Part shown: positions 19,877 to 32,949 of the stretch, piece by piece
Layout of the letters: every line of letters begins with the position of its first letter
How positions within the stretch are numbered: the stretch's first letter is position 1
Made by a program: the position numbers and the translations under genes
The notes under the pieces: generated by a model
Databases searched by the model: none
What the model saw: only the letters and a program-made list of their open reading frames with translations
What the model was told of the DNA's origin: nothing
Source: Polytrichum commune
Taxonomy: Eukaryota; Streptophyta; Polytrichopsida; Polytrichales; Polytrichaceae
Direction of reading: 5' to 3'
Length of the DNA: 64,000 nucleotides
NCBI GenBank assembly: GCA_950295325.1
Contig: OX485807.1
Location: forward strand, 22,663,666-22,727,665

Positions 19877-22829
19877 TCACCATGCACTCTCATCCTCAAA
19901 ATATCCTGCCTCCTCTAGCTCATCCTCATGGTCATCAAGGATCTCATGCTCCTTGTTGAGAAATTCCACCACATTTGTAGAAGCTAGCTCGCATGCACTT
20001 CTCGCATCTGTAGGCCAATTCTTATAGATCATGATAAGACCATTCACATTCGAAAGACCAAGGCGGCAATGGCGCAAACTTGTCAGAACTCCGACAACAC
20101 TGAAGATTCTCTCCATTTCAATATGAGAACCAGGGATACCAAGAAATTGCCGTGCCAAATATCCAAGGGTTGGAAATCGAGTAGCATTTGCATTCCACCA
20201 TGCCAATGGTGAGGTTGCCTCCTCAACTGGAATCTGTAGCCGTCGAAATAAAGAAACTTCAGCGACAAGGGTACCTTCACAAACTTCCTCCAGAGAAGTT
20301 GCATCTCCAAACAAAATAGAAGACGGAAGGGGTGCTTCAACACATGCAACTACTCCACCATGATGCAACAGTTTGTACACCTACATAAAAAATAAGCACA
20401 ATTTTATTAGCTAACACATATGAATCATGGAAACCTAGTAATAAACAAATATAAAACATTCACAAGATCCTGAACCAACAAAGTCAACTCATAAAACCAA
20501 TACTGAACTACAATTCTCATGCAATTAACTTCCTATGCAAGCTTGGAATGGCACAGAATCCACCTTAATCCAAAACAAACCAAACATCTAAACTTCATCA
20601 ATCGATCCTCACAGCAAAATCAGCTCCCATGCAAGCCCGGAATTGCACAAGATCCACCTTAATCCAAAACAAACCAAACAACTAAACTTCATCAATCGAT
20701 CTGGACAGCCAAATCAGCTCCCATACAAGCCCAAAATTGCACAGAATCCACCTTAAACCTCGTCATTCATCCACAACATCAAATGCCAAAAAAACCACCT
20801 ACACAAATAGTCGAACGACAGACAACAAACGACAACACAACCAACATGATCCACAACCAAAATTCAGAACATAAACTCCAGAATTGTGGACGGAATAGGG
20901 AGCCGAGAAATGGAGTGAACTACACATTCAAGATTGCAAAAGAATTTGGACATTGTACCTTCACCAAATAAGGAATGAACACCTTCTCATCATACTCACG
21001 TACAATCGCCCGGGCCTTCTCAACTCATGTGTACACAATCACACATTCCAGGCCCTTGAAGTGGGGATCTACCATGAGTACAATCATGTTGTGAGTCTTT
21101 TCCGATATGAAGGTCTGGGTGAATGAGAGGAAAGGCCTCATGACAAGCATCGCCTCCAAAAACATCTTCCCCCGCAAGATCTCGAGCTCGGCATCAAAGT
21201 CACCGTGTTGCAGCAGAGGATTCATGTTGCTGAGGTGATCAATATGAGCACCAAGCTCCACCGAAATAGCCAATGTTGCTACCAAGGCATCCGATAATAA
21301 GCAATAGCCCCGTGTTTGATTCAAAATGCAGTACTTTAGAACTCAATTTAAGGTTTCGGTGATTGTTCGAGCCACTGCCCAAGTTACCCTTGTTGGTACT
21401 CGTGCTTGCAATTTCAAAGACCGAGTTGCATAGCAAATATTAATTGCATCAGCATACTTTGAGGTTTCTTGAAAGAGAATAACCTTCAATGCAAAACGAG
21501 TTTTCAACGGCGTTCTCAGCTTCCTCGCAGGTAATCCAGCCTTGATGCACGTTTTCTTCCATTCCGCCCCTCCCTTTCATGACTTCTTCGTCCACGTAAT
21601 GCACAACTGCAATGCAGCTTGAGCGGATCTCAAGGACAATTCTGTCATCTCCCTACAAAAAAAATCATCATCTGTAGCATATTGACATGTTTTGGACATG
21701 ACATGTCCAAAACAAACTCCAACATAAGGTTGCTTAATGTCTAAGACATCACATGATATTGTGAGCTGCAATGCGCGCTCAAGTGTAGTCGAATTAGAAC
21801 CCTCGTCTTTGATCCAAACAAGTAATTTTTTTGTCAACTGAAATTCATCTAGCAAAGGTTTGACTATTTCAGCAAGAGCAACACCAAAAGTATCATGAGC
21901 CTCAACAAACCGATTGTCACATGCCACGGTTCCCAGCAATCATTGATGAAGTTGACAACCAAAGCAAAAGTGTCGAAGCCAGCTCTCGACATTCACAAGT
22001 CGAAGGTAATCAACGTTGTCGCACAACTTGCAATTGCAGGAAGCACGTACCGTTCCATCATCTTTGCAAGAAGTGCAAGAATGTTCTCATGCACAAGCGC
22101 CTTCCGGGTTCGAAATTTCACCTTTGGATCTCGGCGCATCACCAATCATCACAGCCAAGGGCTCTCCACCACCGCCAATATCTCGTAACCCTTTGCAATG
22201 AAAAACACAAGGTCCTCAAGAAAATGTTTTTGTTGAACGTCACCTTCCTGATAAAACTTTTGTTCGGCGAAAAATTCTGTAATGGCCGAAGGCTGAACAA
22301 CTTTCCTCTTCTTCGTCTTTTGGTGCGTTGCCCCCGACTCCTCCAACACTGTCAGCGATGCCTTGTACCTCTCAAACTTTGATAAGTGCTCATTCACCAC
22401 GTGGTTCTTCATGCTCGTCAACACGTGTAGAGGATTATACTGCAAGACACCCTTTCGCTGGCTTGTCACACTCTGCGAACTAGAAGAAGACGTCGCATTG
22501 GTAGGGTGAGAGGTTGTGCACTTCATCACATGGATCGCTTTGACGTCAACTTCTACGCCTGGCTCTTTCAATTTGAAGAAGGCCCACACCAAAGATTGTT
22601 GGTGATAAGGTGCCCAAAAATGTCGATTACTTGTCAATGCAGTGAGAAGAACCTACCACGCAACCTCAAACTCTGAAGCCACTTCATTTGACATTGTCGG
22701 CAAACAACCCACTGTATTCACCGTCTTTGTGCAATCTGAATCAATCAAATTCACTGTGTTATTAGAAAACCCAACATCCATACATTGATCTGCAACAACT
22801 TCCATCGAAGTAGGTTGTGAACCAGACAT
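19877..22829 (-). pseudogene. hAT transposase, two-exon gene with several lesions
   Basis: Read from ATG 22829. A His/Cys region that may be a BED-type zinc finger (residues of FWAPYHQQ to HVVNEHLSKF) is followed by the RNase-H-like catalytic region (VKDEGSN-type block WIKDEGSNSTTLERAL at about 21820, GVCFGHVMSKTCQY at about 21700) and the C-terminal dimerisation block (PLAWWNANATRFPTLGYLA, 20213 onwards) ending at 19877. An intron with GT-AG ends spans 20958-20381. Nonsense codons (near 22655, 21980, 21584, 21350 and 21027) and at least two frameshifts (near 22150 and 21575) inactivate it. The gene fills the element and was once its own transposase. Confidence 0.88.
20520..20775. repeat. 94-bp tandem repeat inside the hAT transposase intron
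   Basis: Units at 20535, 20629 and 20723 (ATGCAAGC...) recur at exactly 94 bp with high identity, sharing CCACCTTAATCCAAAACAAA and AACTTCATCAATCGATC. It lies wholly within the intron, so it does not affect the protein. Confidence 0.85.
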
Positions 22830-23290
22830 CTTGCAACCCTAAATCAAGCTTCAAATGCACATAAAAACACAAACAACATGGCAACAAGAGTGCATAAGGA
22901 CGCAATTCATCGATAGTAAGAAACATGCCTCATTGAAGCCAAGAATCTAGAGTTTGTTGAACGGAAATTTTGAACAATAAATTGCAACGTTGTCGATCTG
23001 AAGAGCATTCAAGCGGATTAGGATACTCGGGTTTCGGGCTTCTCGACATGAGCAAAGGCGGGGGTGAGTATTGACCTCCACCTCCTGCCTTGGGTATCAA
23101 AGGCAGGTATTGAGACCCGATATCGTGCAATACAAGTACGGAGCAAGTATCGCCCCATCCACATACTGCGGGCAGTATGGTACTTAATACCATACTCATA
23201 CCATGCAAATGGTGCTATACTGGTCCAACATTGGTGTCCACAACACGCACATGAGCCTTGAGTATCAATCCACACAAATGGTCATAGTTA

Positions 23291-23913
23291 AGGCCACTAC
23301 ACACACGAGACTGAGAGCCCGTGACCAGTACACTTCAAGCACTCTTATTGGTGAAAAAGGTGGAGCCGGTCCAAGTTTGCTTCACACTATGCTTGAGGGA
23401 CCAACGGAGTAAGTGATTGCAAGATCGATGTAAAGTCCACGTGGATTCCTACATGGCATCTAATGGATCATGTTTCATGGTCACTTGGATTATTTTTAAA
23501 AACCACCTCTTGGAGGTAGGCCTAACACAAAACTAGGAGACCATGGTACTCCAAACATTCATAACCGTTCGTTTATTCTATTTTATCATGTGTGAGGACC
23601 CACATGAATAGAAATTCATTGAAATAGCATTTGGTTAAGGGCATGGTCAGAGATAGATGATAGATAGAAACTCCGGTCCCTTTTTAGCAAGGGGCCGGCA
23701 TGAATAAAGTGTCCGTTCGTAATGTCAATGACCCGATGCCCACCGGACAAGGGGACATTGGGGCATGGTCACATATGACTTCACACTACACTTTGAGGGG
23801 TCCATGACCACACTACATGATTATGGAGGTGTGTTGGGACAGCCTTTGGACACTTTCTTTTGGGCTCTCACAATTTCATGGTCATGGTTCTTGGCTCGTG
23901 TGTAAAGTGGCCC
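23291..23913. mobile_element. GGCCACTTCACACA MITE family, copy 1
   Basis: The left end AGGCCACTACACACACGAGA and the reverse complement of the right end (GGGCCACTTTACACACGAGC) form inverted repeats of about 38 bp. TTA flanks both sides (23288-23290 and 23914-23916), a 3-bp target duplication typical of PIF/Harbinger (Tourist-like) elements. The 623-bp interior has no supported coding sequence. It sits 50 bases beyond the hAT target duplication. Confidence 0.78.
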
Positions 23914-23919
23914 TTAGTA

Positions 23920-26150
23920 CAATGCTTTTGAATAGATTAATCAAAATTGAAGCATGGTTGTTGTTGGTGTGGACATGAATTTGGTCACACAAAGCAAGCC
24001 TTGGTTTCTACGAAGGTGAAGTTAATTGATTGAAGCTATCATTGTGCAAAGGTTGTGTGCAATAGTCTTTTTGTTATGAGAAGGACCTTTGATAGAACCT
24101 CGGCCATGGTTGCTGACGATGGATGATCATCTCCTATATTTTAGGATGATTAATGATTGTCTCCTATATTTTAGGCACGTATTGTGTAATTGTGAACATT
24201 AACATGCATTGTCCATAAAAGATAACATATGTATATTAGTTAAAGTCAAATGTTCAAACAATGTCAAAGTCTTCATACTTGCGGTAGTACATGGCATCAA
24301 GACCATCATATGTATTGAGTGTTCCCATTTTATAAGTAACATTCTATTTTTATTCTTATATCCTTCTGTAAGAAAATGTTAGTGATGTCATTGTCTAATC
24401 CCATTATTGGCAAGTGCTTGGTGATGGCCATCATGTTACTATATGTTCTTTTAACCCAAATGCTATTTTCATTCCAATCCACACATAGTTTGTGATATAC
24501 ATGATCTTCAATATATTGCCCTAACACAAGTAGTTGTATAAATGTGGTTAATCAACATGTTTGTGGTGACCCTAACCCTAAATAACAAATAGAGTATGAT
24601 GACTATGTGAAGTGAGGTTCATTTGATATTCTGGTAATGCTTCCCCTGGTGATTTACAATTTTTGGCCTATTAGACTTACCATTCTAGTTGTGTCAATTA
24701 TTAATTGTTGAAGTTCATTATGTTTACTTTGGAATTTCTTGTTATTGGCATTGCTAGTGTATATTCCAAATTTATACAGCCAATTTTTGATTTAATGTGG
24801 TTGTTTTCTTAGAGCTCAACATCTTTCTTAATTTGTGAATATATGTCTTGTCTCCTTTCGGTCCACCATTTCTTACACCCGTATTATTGTTGCAATCTTT
24901 GTCAATGACATACCTTCACGTTGTGGAAGGCTCCATTCCCTTCACTCTTCCCTTGGGGGCAAATGGTGTTGTTGTGGTTCAAGAGAGTTTGCTAAGTTTA
25001 AAATTTGGCATTTGACTTGGCGCCATGTATGTGAAACAATAATTGTTCCATGACAATGGAGTGTTGTGTGAGACAATATTGGTTCAAAAGTCCAAAGAAG
25101 AGGTGGTTCATTTTGATGTTGGGTGTAAGCTCTTACAACGTCTTGGGTTTTTATGAGATGCAAATGGATTTGTCAACAATGTTGATGACAAACGAATCCA
25201 TCACAACATCTCTTCAAAGCAATGGTCCATGTAGAGTGAAGATTGAGTCAACTTTGGAATATGTCATGCTTTGTTATGATTTTGATGACGTCAAGCACCC
25301 AAATGATTGGCCAAACCATGAATTTGACTTCGCATTTAAGTCTCCTTCATCATTTGCTTTGCAACTTATGCACAAGCTCTTCCTACCAATGCACCTTCTC
25401 CTTACAAGCCTCTATATATGAGCACTGCAAAAAATCACACACGCTTCAAAGAGCCTCTACTTTGTCCCCACCTTGACCACAACAAATGTCCATGTATTTA
25501 ATGCACTCAAAATCACCAAGTGTAGTAGAAGATCCACATCTTATTTAGTTAATATAGACTTTGATAATATTGTCATGAAAGGATGTCAAGTACATGCCGT
25601 CTATGTTTGATGGGGACGGCGTTTTTTTTTTCGCCAATAGATTGGGGAGTTCATGATGCTTATGGCAGGGCAATGGATGACATGGATAAGATGTATGACG
25701 GACATGTTTGGTGTATGACTAAAACAACAAACATCCTAAATGAATTTGGTTTGACTTTCAAGAGCTTTGCATGCATTGGCCATCTCCAATGCCCTAACGA
25801 TTCTTGTGAGTGTGTTGTGAGTGTCTATATGAGCCCAAAATGAGTGCTCATATTTGTTTTATGTTTAGAATTTAATTAGAATTGCAATTGGAGCGTTATT
25901 GAAACAATCAAAAGTATAAAAAGAGTGAGGCTTGGTGTGGATTTATGTTTAGGCCTAAAGCCATTTTGCGTGGTGAATTAGAAGCTTAGTGACATTAGGG
26001 GGTGTTTTGATTAGAAGAGTAGTGGTTGATGAGGCAAGGGGAAGTGCCTTTGATTTAATTGTTTGAATTAGAACGTGTTCTTGTTGGTTTAGGGGTTGAA
26101 GGGTTAGCGGAGAGGACGAGGTCCTACTAAGGGGCAGAAGGTTTAAGGGG
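23920..26150. other. Unclassified DNA with ORF relics
   Basis: Open frames at 25050-25421 (123 codons) and 25583-25843 (86 codons) on the plus strand look like pieces of one decayed coding region. The second has a Cys-rich tail (CIGHLQCPNDSCECVV) suggestive of a zinc-binding domain, of the kind seen in some plant transposon proteins. I cannot name the family, and stops lie between the pieces. Confidence 0.3.
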
Positions 26151-26162
26151 TTGTGATTGGAT

Positions 26163-26310
26163 GCCCTTTCTCTCCTCTTCCTCCCTTATCCTCTCTTCTC
26201 CTTAAGTTCCCTCTCTTTACCTTTTCTTCTCTCTTCTTCAAAATCTTCCTCTCTCTCTTAATGCTCTCTCTCTCTCTTTGTCTTTTCACTCTCACCCCTT
26301 CCCTCTCTTG
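26163..26310. repeat. Pyrimidine-rich tract
   Basis: About 150 bases almost entirely of C and T with TCTCTCT runs, followed by a GTGTGTGTG run. Such tracts occur in plant 5' UTRs and core promoters, but no gene follows, so it is listed as low-complexity sequence. Confidence 0.8.
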
Positions 26311-26493
26311 TGTGTAGATGTGTGTGTGTGGGTTGTGGGTGATACCCAAAGGAGCGTTAGTCATTTGATTGTTAGTCATTTGATTGTTAGTCCTTAGTTG
26401 TTTAGGCTTATAGTTTATTCTAGTTTGATTTAGTTTAGTTTGAATGGTGTTTATGGTTTTATGGTGGTTTAGCTAAGTTGAGTATTCACATGC

Positions 26494-26690
26494 AAGGCTT
26501 AGCCAGCCCCTGGACTAAAACGGCAACTGGATTGAAGGCTTAGCCAGCCCCTAGACTAAACGGCAGCTGGGCCGAAGGCTTAGCCAACCCCTATACGAGA
26601 CTGCAGCTAGGTTGAAGGCTTAGCCAGCCCCTGGACGAGACTGCAACTGGGTTGAAGGCTTAGCCAGCCACCGGACTGGGGTTGAGCAGT
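26494..26690. repeat. 40-bp tandem repeat, about 4.7 copies
   Basis: Units start at 26494, 26535, 26575, 26615 and 26655 with AAGGCTTAGCCAGCCCC and continue with (T/A)GGAC...GGCAACTGG. Spacing is 41, 40, 40 and 40 bp. No protein repeat is implied, because 40 is not a multiple of three. Confidence 0.9.
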
Positions 26691-26699
26691 CCCAGTCAC

Positions 26700-29600
26700 T
26701 GCAGCCGGTTGTTGGGTAGCAACCACAATAAGGAGTGGGAGCCATTTGAACTAGGGCTTAGGTAGGAGCTGGGTTATGAGGGAAGGGGGTAGCTAGGTAG
26801 AATTTAGGAAGTTAGCGGGGTTAGCATTGGAGTTACAATTAGGAACCCCTTCAGTTGGAGGTTGTTGACGTTAGGGAATGAACTTGTGAGTGAATTTAGA
26901 AGTGACTTGCAATAGAGGAATGCTAAGATAGTGATAAGAGAGAGAAGTGTTTTTTAACACTTGTATCCTTATCATGGAATGAATTGATGTGCTAAAATTG
27001 ATGTAAAGCACCAGGATGAGTTGTGTGGTTCCCCACAAATAGGACGGCCTTGGGTGACGATTGCGGATTAAGGTATTAGAAATTTAATTGTCACATGGAG
27101 TCGACAAGCCATAGCCTCACGGAGGCTAAGATCACTAATGAGAAGGTCTTGGCTAATGTCAAGGTCTCAAGAGGGATATCACTAAGGGCATGTGTAGCCA
27201 AGGCCGCGGGGTGGACCCTTGAGAAGGCCAATGCTCTACCTATTCAAGAGGCTAACATCAATAAAACATCATGATTCTAAGCAAGTTGGGAGTTCATTGA
27301 GATGGGAGTTACATTCCATGTTACCGCGAGTTTTGGTATGACACATATGATTCTCAAAACCACCACCCGGACTAGTATGCTTAAGGGTGGTGGGTTTGGC
27401 CTCATAGTCTATCACAAAATGATGGTCTTGTAACAATACCAAATAGATTGGCATTACTACCACCACATTTATTGTGGGTAAAGGGGTGTAGGTTTCAATG
27501 TAAGGTTTGATGTTCTCGTTCCATTTGTCTCAATGTTTGTCACATAAAGATTATATGCTTTCATTTTGCATCTTTGGTTATGTCCCACGCGTGTATCCAT
27601 CTAGGTGGCCACGACCACCCTATGTCCACTAGAGTGTGTTGTGAGTCCTTAGATGTGGTTGTCCAATGTGTTGCTAACGAGGTGTCCAAAACTCCAATTA
27701 CTAAGAATTCAACGATTGTTATGGTTGCAAGTAGACAATTTATGGGATGATTACATCCTCAAACCCCCTTTCAATGGGGAGAAGAATCACATTCATGGAG
27801 CTTCGTTGGAGGTGGTCATGGATAAACTCTCCACTCTCGCATTCCCTAACTGTATGAATTTTAGGATTGGTTCCAAGCGAGTCATCTGAAGTGGACGGAT
27901 TCCATAGATAGTATAATGGCGTGTAGAGACCACTATGAGTTCAAGTATGTGCACAATAATAGGTTTCCATGGTAGTCTAAAGATAAGGTGTTTGTGTTCA
28001 AGATGTTTGGGATCTTGCTGGAAGTGGAGTTGATCTAATTAGGCACATGCAACGTGGTGGAGACATGGAGAATTCTTGGATAATGTTTGGACCATGTAAA
28101 GTGACTCCATGATTGGATGACAATGGCGCGCCATGTCTACGACAACAAACATTGCAACTATATCATGTTGTGATATGCAATCAGAGGATGCCCATACCCA
28201 AACCTTGTTTTGAGAGAATCTTAATGGAGCCATACTCAAGACTTGTGTCCCCAAGATGGAATTTAAAGGCTTCATGGTGGACAATACACATGAAAATTAA
28301 AATATTGTGAGGAAGGTTTATGATGATGGTGATCCAATCCTTCCTCCTCAATACAAAGACCTCTATGTTGGAGGGGTTTGAATTATTTGGATCAACCAAG
28401 AGAAAATTGGACTTGATGTTGGGGTTTGAGTATGATTCTCATCGCCCAAACAAAGTGAACTACTTCATTCCCTGCCCCAACACAAGATCCACTAGTGCAT
28501 GCACTAGAGAATCGCTCACACATGTTGAGTATGTGGTGTCTTACACCACCAACGCGTTGGAATCAAAGTGTCCGGAAGACCAATGGCACATTTCTAGATT
28601 GCCTTATCCATCAAAGAACGAATGTCAAACATTATAGGCCAACATAGGGCATCCATGCAAAAATGGGGAAGAGTAAAATGGCACACCCACATCAACTTAC
28701 AAAAGTTTGAAGAAGGAATTTTGTTCCAACAACCACATAGCCACAACATTTTCATTATGCGTAGATGACATCAACTGTTGTGTGAAGGGTAGCAAGAAAA
28801 AGTGAATGCTTGATTGGCCAAATCTTTTGACTATGTGGTTGGTGGAGGTTTTTATGTTGGAAGATGTTTGTTTTCAATTGCAACAATGGGAGGCATTGTC
28901 ACCGTGTCATCGTTTGGGTACGATGCCCATCCTTTCCATCCTTCAATCACATTTTTGTCTTCCAACAAAACCAAATGCTCACCCCACCACATGGTACTCC
29001 AAGGCAATTCATCATAATATGGCAGCGCCATTGCTAGAGCACATAAATAAACGGGAGAGTGCATTACAAAGAGATGTGTATTATGTGGTGGGAGTGATCA
29101 TCCCATACTTTGGATTCAGTTGCATCATAACGATAGTCTTCAAGGAGTAAGAATTTAACCTAACTTTGCAAAAATGTCATCTATGGCGTTGGGGAAGGGG
29201 GGGTCAGTGGGTTTCCTACAAACCTTTGTATTATATGTTCAAGTCTTTGTGCAAACTTGACTTCACCACCAACAAATTTATTCATGCACCCACATTTAGC
29301 TACAATGAGGTGATGCATATTCTCGAGCTCATGGGTGTGGCGGAACAAGCTTAGAGCGGCGAGAGTGAAGGCCATGGACAAATATTTTGGATATAGAAAC
29401 ATGTATGTTTACCACAAGGAAATGTGGTTTACACTTATGTTGGAATTAGTTGGTTGTGTGCCACAGTAAGGCAGTCAACATTTTGAATGCATGTTTGACA
29501 ATTCAATAAAGTACCCATAACCCTAGACCACCATTCACCCTATAATCCATGATAATAGGGTCCAATTCAATATTCTTAAACTCTCAAATATATTATATCC

Positions 29601-29720
29601 AACAATCATAATTCAAGAGTATTGCAATTCTTACTTAGAATAGCCCCTTGTTGGACATTTTGTTCCTCGTTGCTCACAACTCACAAGTCACTGCTCACAT
29701 GCTAGCTTCCCTCACCCCTA
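26700..29720. other. Unclassified DNA, probably an old transposon, no gene recognised
   Basis: Several open frames of 65-114 codons (for example 28320-28637 and 28806-29150, plus strand) lie close together and could be relics of one coding region broken by frameshifts. I recognise no motif in them. Confidence 0.25.
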
Positions 29721-29726
29721 CAACTA

Positions 29727-29760
<34 letters not shown>

Positions 29761-29770
29761 TGAGTGAGTG
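29727..29770. repeat. Compound microsatellite (TG)n(AG)n
   Basis: TG repeats pass directly into AG repeats and then TGAG units. Confidence 0.95.
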
Positions 29771-29774
29771 ATAA

Positions 29775-31940
29775 TCTTGTATAGGCTCGTGGATGAGTGA
29801 GACATGACAAGTTCTTCACATCAATCAAAATACAAATTGTTCATTTGAATCTTACCACAATGCGTTAAAATGATGGATGGATTTACAATGGAGTTGAAAT
29901 AAAGAAAAATGGTTTATTGACATATGATTTTGACAATCAATATCCATAATCACTATATACACCGATTGAAGCTGAAAAAATAGGACATTATAAAAACCAA
30001 TGTATTAATGTTAAAGATTTGTAAAATAAATGATGTAGGTTACACTATTGTTGATGATTCGACGGTGGAACCGACTCCAAATCACCGCATTGGTTGTGCC
30101 AAAATTGACAAATATTGATAAATCTCATCGATAGTTATCATTTCATCGTTCTAGATTTGCATATTATAAATACAAACATGTGATAAGTGTGTTTTTGTAA
30201 ATATTGAGCCACTGTAACAATGAAGAATAACAATGCTGACAAAGATCAAATAGTTAAATTGTGTAGTACCTGGTTTGGGTTGACAATAGGTGTTTTAGTG
30301 CATATATTTAAAGTTAAAATGAACTTCCATGACAACCAAGACGAAGCGTTCTTCAAATTCTAGACTTCGTCTTGTCCAACACACCTACATCTTTTGACCA
30401 TTATGAATTGTAAGTACAACTTCTAAGATATCACAAGGGGAATGTAAAAGAATTCACTTAAATCATGGAAGTTTGTATTTGACGGAATACGTGGCATTAG
30501 AATTTAAATATTTTAAGCGCAAATGAGGGAACTCTCTCTCTCATTTAACACTATGTCTTATCATACTTTGTATCCGTATTTTAATCTTAGTTTGTGATTT
30601 ATAAAAATCAAAATAGTAAATTTTAATGACCAATATAATAAATGATCCAAATATTGCCTACTTTGTTCTAGCAATTTTTTCATCTCATTGCTTATTGAAA
30701 AAACACCATTGCAATAATTTATATTCTCATCTGTTTACTATCGTATTATCATATTCTTCTTCCTCGTCATCACTCTCACTACTTTTAATTGCACAAGCAA
30801 ATTATTTTTCCGCCTATTTTGCATCAAATATCATTTCGCTACAATAAGCTTGCATGGAAGTCTTACATGGGTATTGTCTTTTTTATAATCATCTTTATTA
30901 TTGTAAATGCCATCCCTACGAGAAATAAATAAATAATCTACAAACAAATACTAAATCTATAATGGAAATGTGCAACCACATAATAAGTATATAAAATAAT
31001 TTCACAAATATATAAGATCATTGCAAACTAATATTGGTAGTGTGCTAAATCGATCGTGTATATTCCATGTGATTTGAATATGATTTTTTTGGATTTTGTG
31101 GAACTCTTTCTTTTGAAAACTTGATTTATTTCATGCATCTTTTGTGTCCTTCATATAAATTGTGTTCAAATGCCACACCTTTTTCATCATGTCAGATGAT
31201 GATTTCTTTAATTCAGCATGCGACTTAAATCCTAATGTCTTTATACCTCACTTCTGAAACATTGAGGTTTTTTTAGTTTTTTTGGGAACAAATTGAAAAA
31301 TCAATTGCAAGAAAGGAACCCAAAAACAATCATTTGAAACATTGTTTACACATTCACACACATCATCTTTTGAACGACTTTGTAAGGGAGGACCAACGTA
31401 ACGAGACTTTTGGACCCGAACGCCTAAAATCACATCTCACTATCGTTTGGACGTTGCTTTATAGCAATACTCCATGCTTCAATTTGTTTTTACAGCCGGG
31501 AAATCAACTTTCTATGACAAGAATATTATCCATTTTTTGAATAAATGTGATTGTTCTACTTACATTTGGAAATGGGAGAAGGACTTTCTCCCTAACTTTT
31601 CTTCAATGTTAAATAACGAATGTCATTTAGCAACGTGAAGTTTGAGTCATCACTTGAACACATAGTATGAACCACAATATGCCGATAGACAAAATCATCA
31701 TTTCTTTACGCCAAAGTTGGCAATTCACCTATAAATTCCCGATTTTGCAATTCCATCATCGATAAGGGTGGAGTCGAGGTTTTGGTGGGGCTTGTTCAAT
31801 GAGTAGAGTGCCTTGGACAATGTTTATTAGAATGGAAGTTGGTTGACCAAATGGTCCTACCCCACGTCCGCATGATTTTAATGTACAAGCATAAGTTAAT
31901 CCTTCAAGGTCCGAGACGTTTGTTGAAACATGAGATGGTC
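29775..31940. other. AT-rich intergenic DNA, nothing recognised
   Basis: No gene, structured RNA or clear inverted-repeat element was identified. All open frames are under 75 codons. Confidence 0.4.
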
Positions 31941-31943
31941 TAA

Positions 31944-32422
31944 GGGCCAAAGGTCAAGAGGCCGTCGATTTCCACCAATCAGATTGGAAGAAACCAAGAC
32001 TTCAACCTCTCGACCCTTCACACTAGAGGCCAAAGTCCAAAGGCCACCGCAATTTAAAATGCCTACATGGCAGTATTTTTTTACCAAGGTGATGGACTCT
32101 CGAAGGAAGTTTGGGTTGGAATGGAAACCCAAACTATGGTCAAGAGGCTTTGATTTTTTTTTCATAAAAAAATCAAACATTGACAAGATCTTGGCCGTTA
32201 GATTGGAGGAGTTGTTTTGAGTAAGAAATAAAATCGGATGCTCCTTCTTCCTTTGGACTTTGGGTTTGACCTTTGGAGGCTTCACATTGTGCCTGCCCGA
32301 AGGCTCCAATCCTAGATTTTGTTGGCTATCTATTTTCATCCCATTTCTTTGGACTCTCAACAAAGTTTGGCCATTCAATCCCACCGCCTCTCAACTTGGA
32401 CGGCCATAGTGTGAAACGGCCC
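31944..32422. mobile_element. Possible TAA-flanked MITE
   Basis: Both ends begin with GGGCC when read inwards, and TAA flanks each side (31941-31943 and 32423-32425). Beyond the first five bases the two ends share only GGCCGTC at differing distances, so the inverted repeat is weak. The minus-strand open frame 31896-32384 (162 codons) crosses it and its left border but has no recognisable motif and is treated as chance. Confidence 0.45.
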
Positions 32423-32714
32423 TAAAATGATCTAAACATTGCCTTTGAGACTTTGGAATCCATGCGTAAGTTGCAGAGATGTCAAAGCTTGCAAGTGATT
32501 CCTCTGAATCCACGACCCGATGTTTAGTTTAGACTCTGTTGGGGCTGGGGCGAACCAACCCGTACATTGGTTCCTTGGAGGCAAGGGGTCAGGCATCCAA
32601 CAAAGAACGAGTGTATGGGTTGGTTCGCCCAAATCCTCTATTGGGGGTAGTTTCTTCTAATTTAGAACACACAAATTCACATCTACCAAATTAAATTTAG
32701 GTACATTAGAATGT

Positions 32715-32945
32715 CATGGCTTGGTGCAATAGTGCCCGGTGAAATTTTGAGCATAATCGGCCAAGATTCTATTGATTCCAAGTCCCCACCAGTTACATGA
32801 TGATTTTTTTTGGACTTTCTTTATTGATTTGAGGTATATTCTATAGATTCCTCTTAAATGATTGGTAAATTTCTTGAAGTCTAGAACTTCAACTGGTTCA
32901 TTTGTAACTAGCTATTGGTTCTCCCTGTTCATCGAGTTGCAATCT
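32715..32945 (-). repeat. Dispersed repeat family H, copy 1
   Basis: The reverse complement matches 62520-62755 and 48735-48965: shared words are AACCAATAGC/TAGTTAC, GAAGTTC(T)A(G)ACTT and GACTTGGAA followed by CCGAT(T)ATGC. Length is about 230 bp, without visible inverted repeats or coding capacity. Confidence 0.65.
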
Positions 32946-32949
32946 GAAA

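Larger units (their letters stand above)
19379..23233 (-). mobile_element. Full-length hAT transposon with perfect 8-bp target duplication
   Basis: The 3,855-bp element is flanked by the identical octamer GTGTCCAC at 19371-19378 and 23234-23241, the hallmark 8-bp target duplication of hAT elements. The ends read CAGTGTTGGACCAATAT and, in reverse complement, CAATGTTGGACCAGTAT. Subterminal regions are full of GTATGAGTAT/GTATC-type repeats (19495-19600 and 23090-23215), as usual for transposase binding zones. The single gene is on the minus strand. Confidence 0.92.

Noticed and set aside
31896..32384. 162-codon minus-strand ORF as a gene
   Set aside because: It overlaps a probable MITE border, lacks any motif and is rich in Lys/Asn/Pro from the local composition.
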